From assembly GCA_041483455.1 (NCBI GenBank), contig JBGPFS010000075.1:1-10462 (forward strand): DNA of 10,462 bases, given 5' to 3'. Position numbers and translations under genes: made by a program. Source of the stretch: JBGPFS01 sp041483455. Its GTDB lineage: Bacteria; Chloroflexota; Limnocylindria; Limnocylindrales; CSP1-4. The notes beneath the pieces were generated by a model. The model did not search any database, had not been told where the DNA came from, and saw nothing but the letters and a program-made list of their open reading frames with translations. Of this stretch, positions 9,159 to 10,462 are shown piece after piece (positions within the stretch are counted from its first letter, which is position 1; each line of letters starts with the position of its first letter).

Positions 9159-10462
9159 ATGGCCGATCGTCCGTCCGACCCGAAGCCGGCGCGCAAGCCC
9201 GGCGCCTCCGGGACGCGTGAGCTGCCGCTGGTCGCACTCCGCGAGACGGTCATCTTCCCGGAGATGATCGTCCCGCTCCAGGTCGGCCGCGAGAAGAGCG
9301 TGGCCGCCCTGAACGCCGCCGTCGCGGCCGGGGGGCCGATCGCGCTCGTGACCCAGCGCCGCCCCGAACAGGAGGACATCGTCGAGCCGGGCGAGCTGTA
9401 TACGATCGGCACGCTCGCCAAGATCGCCCAGGTCGTCCAGCTCCAGGACGGCACGGTCCGGGCGATCGTCCAGGGCCAGTCCCGGCTGCGCGTGACCGGC
9501 TTCGTGAGCACGAGCCCGTACATCGTGGCCAGGGTCGAGGAGGTCGCCGACGAATCGCCGGCGGGTCTCGAGATCGAGGCGCTCATGCGCAGCGTCCAGG
9601 GCCAGATGGAGGCGTACGTCGCCAACGGTGCGCCCGTCCCGCCCGAGGCGGCCGTCGCGGCCCGGAACATCACCGAGCCCGGTCTCCTCGCCGACATGGT
9701 CGCCTACAGCCCGGACATGAGCACGGAGCAGCGCCAGGAGCTCCTCGAGACGCTCGACGTGGTCGAGCGGCTCAAGCTCGTCCAGACGTTCCTCGCCCGG
9801 CAGGTCGAGATCCTCGAGCTGAAGGGCAAGATCCAGTCCGAGGTCAAGTCCGAGATGGACAAGACCCAGCGGGAGTACATCCTCCGCGAGCAGCTCAAGG
9901 CGATCCAGCGCGAGCTGGGCGAGGACGATCCGCAGCAGGCCGAGATCGGCGAGCTGCGCGACAAGATCGAGGCCTCCGGGATGCCGGAGGAGGTCCGGGT
10001 CCGGGCACTCAAGGAAGTCGACCGGATGAGCCGGATCCCGTCCGCCTCGCCGGAGGTCGGGGTCATCCGGACCTACGTCGACTGGCTCGTGGGTCTGCCC
10101 TGGAACGTGTCCACCGAGGACCAGCTCAACATCCGCGAGGCGGCCCGGATCCTCGAAGAGGACCACTACGGGCTCGAGAAGGTGAAAGAGCGGATCCTCG
10201 AGTACCTCGCGGTCCGCGCCCTGGCCGACACGATCCGCAGCCCGATCCTCGCTCTCGTCGGCCCACCCGGCGTGGGCAAGACCAGCCTCGGCAAGAGCGT
10301 CGCGCGGGCGATGGGCCGGAAGTTCGTCCGGATGAGCCTGGGCGGGATCCACGACGAGGCGGAGATCCGGGGCCACCGGCGCACCTACATCGGGGCGCTC
10401 CCCGGCCGGATCATCCAGAACGTCAAGACGGCCGGCACGAACAACCCGGTCTTCATGCTCGA
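9159..10462 (+). CDS. lon: ATP-dependent protease LonA (5' part, cut by window end)
   Basis: AAA+ serine protease that unfolds and degrades damaged proteins and specific regulators in the cytoplasm. The first 434 codons are present; a full LonA has about 780-820. After a 20-residue basic, disordered lead, the substrate-binding LON_N domain begins at ELPLVALRETVIFPEMIVPLQVGR (about 21-44) and runs to about 215. The long helical linker (about 220-300) contains QREYILREQLKAIQRELGE. Before the AAA+ module comes YVDWLVGLPWN (308-318). The Walker A is GPPGVGKT (368-375), followed by GGIHDEAEIRGHRRTYIGALPGRI. The window ends at NPVFML, just before the Walker B aspartate and far upstream of the Ser-Lys catalytic dyad. 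The ATG at 9159 has AGGAGA nine bases upstream. It probably belongs to the HspR regulon. Confidence 0.96.
   Translation, partial: MADRPSDPKPARKPGASGTRELPLVALRETVIFPEMIVPLQVGREKSVAALNAAVAAGGPIALVTQRRPEQEDIVEPGELYTIGTLAKIAQVVQLQDGTVRAIVQGQSRLRVTGFVSTSPYIVARVEEVADESPAGLEIEALMRSVQGQMEAYVANGAPVPPEAAVAARNITEPGLLADMVAYSPDMSTEQRQELLETLDVVERLKLVQTFLARQVEILELKGKIQSEVKSEMDKTQREYILREQLKAIQRELGEDDPQQAEIGELRDKIEASGMPEEVRVRALKEVDRMSRIPSASPEVGVIRTYVDWLVGLPWNVSTEDQLNIREAARILEEDHYGLEKVKERILEYLAVRALADTIRSPILALVGPPGVGKTSLGKSVARAMGRKFVRMSLGGIHDEAEIRGHRRTYIGALPGRIIQNVKTAGTNNPVFML

Noticed and set aside
8976..10376. Long minus-strand open frame opposite lon
   Set aside because: It is the shadow of the well-supported lon reading frame, with repetitive Leu/Asp/Arg composition and no recognisable domain.
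1..10462. Mobile elements, CRISPR arrays, tRNA or rRNA genes, and defence systems
   Set aside because: No transposase, integrase, direct-repeat array, cloverleaf or rRNA sequence was recognised. The genes are ordinary chromosomal functions with uniform base composition.

Overview
The window is very GC-rich DNA of roughly 70 percent GC. It is densely packed, with codon third positions strongly biased to G or C and several GTG starts. The gene content fits a free-living, high-GC bacterium: an HspR-type MerR repressor, a CsoR copper repressor, a KimA-like permease beside two TrkA/RCK proteins, and LonA. My best guess is a Chloroflexota lineage of the Limnocylindria/Ellin6529 kind, with a deep actinobacterium as the alternative. 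That is inference from gene style; there is no rRNA or marker phylogeny here. No mobile element, CRISPR array, tRNA or rRNA was seen, and no gene looks recently transferred.

Left arm (1-1909): the 3' end of a LivF-type branched-chain amino acid ABC ATPase points right. It faces a leftward, tightly packed operon that reads, in transcription order, a 36-residue CxxC microprotein (1909-1799), a PD-(D/E)XK-nuclease-like protein (1802-1224), hypoxanthine phosphoribosyltransferase hpt (1227-646) and a four-helix membrane protein (644-201). Two of its junctions are 4-bp ATGA overlaps.

Centre (1910-2651): a divergent intergenic region carries a near-perfect CsoR operator palindrome embedded in the csoR promoter, followed by csoR itself (1980-2345). 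The 306-bp gap after csoR holds three DnaA-box-like nonamers about 31-32 bp apart and a promoter with ideal 17-bp spacing leading to rsmG. Most gene orientation switches from leftward to rightward around this gap, which together with rsmG raises the possibility of a replication-origin-related site.

Right arm (2652-10462, all rightward): rsmG (16S rRNA m7G methyltransferase) is followed by a YfcE-like metallophosphoesterase. A potassium-uptake cluster comes next: a 10-codon leader ORF coupled by ATGA overlap to a KimA-like APC-superfamily permease, a UspA-domain protein, a short TrkA-N-only protein and a full TrkA (RCK_N plus RCK_C). Permease, nucleotide-binding Usp protein and NAD/nucleotide-sensing RCK proteins plausibly form one regulated K+ transporter. 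The last block is a protein-quality-control module, hsp20 - hspR - lon (lon truncated by the window end). A HAIR-like operator lies across the -35 of the hsp20 promoter, so HspR probably represses this block autogenously.

Several genes have a TANNNT -10-like hexamer only 7-10 bases before the start codon and no Shine-Dalgarno sequence, suggesting leaderless transcripts, while others (rsmG, trkA, hsp20, lon) have clear Shine-Dalgarno sites.
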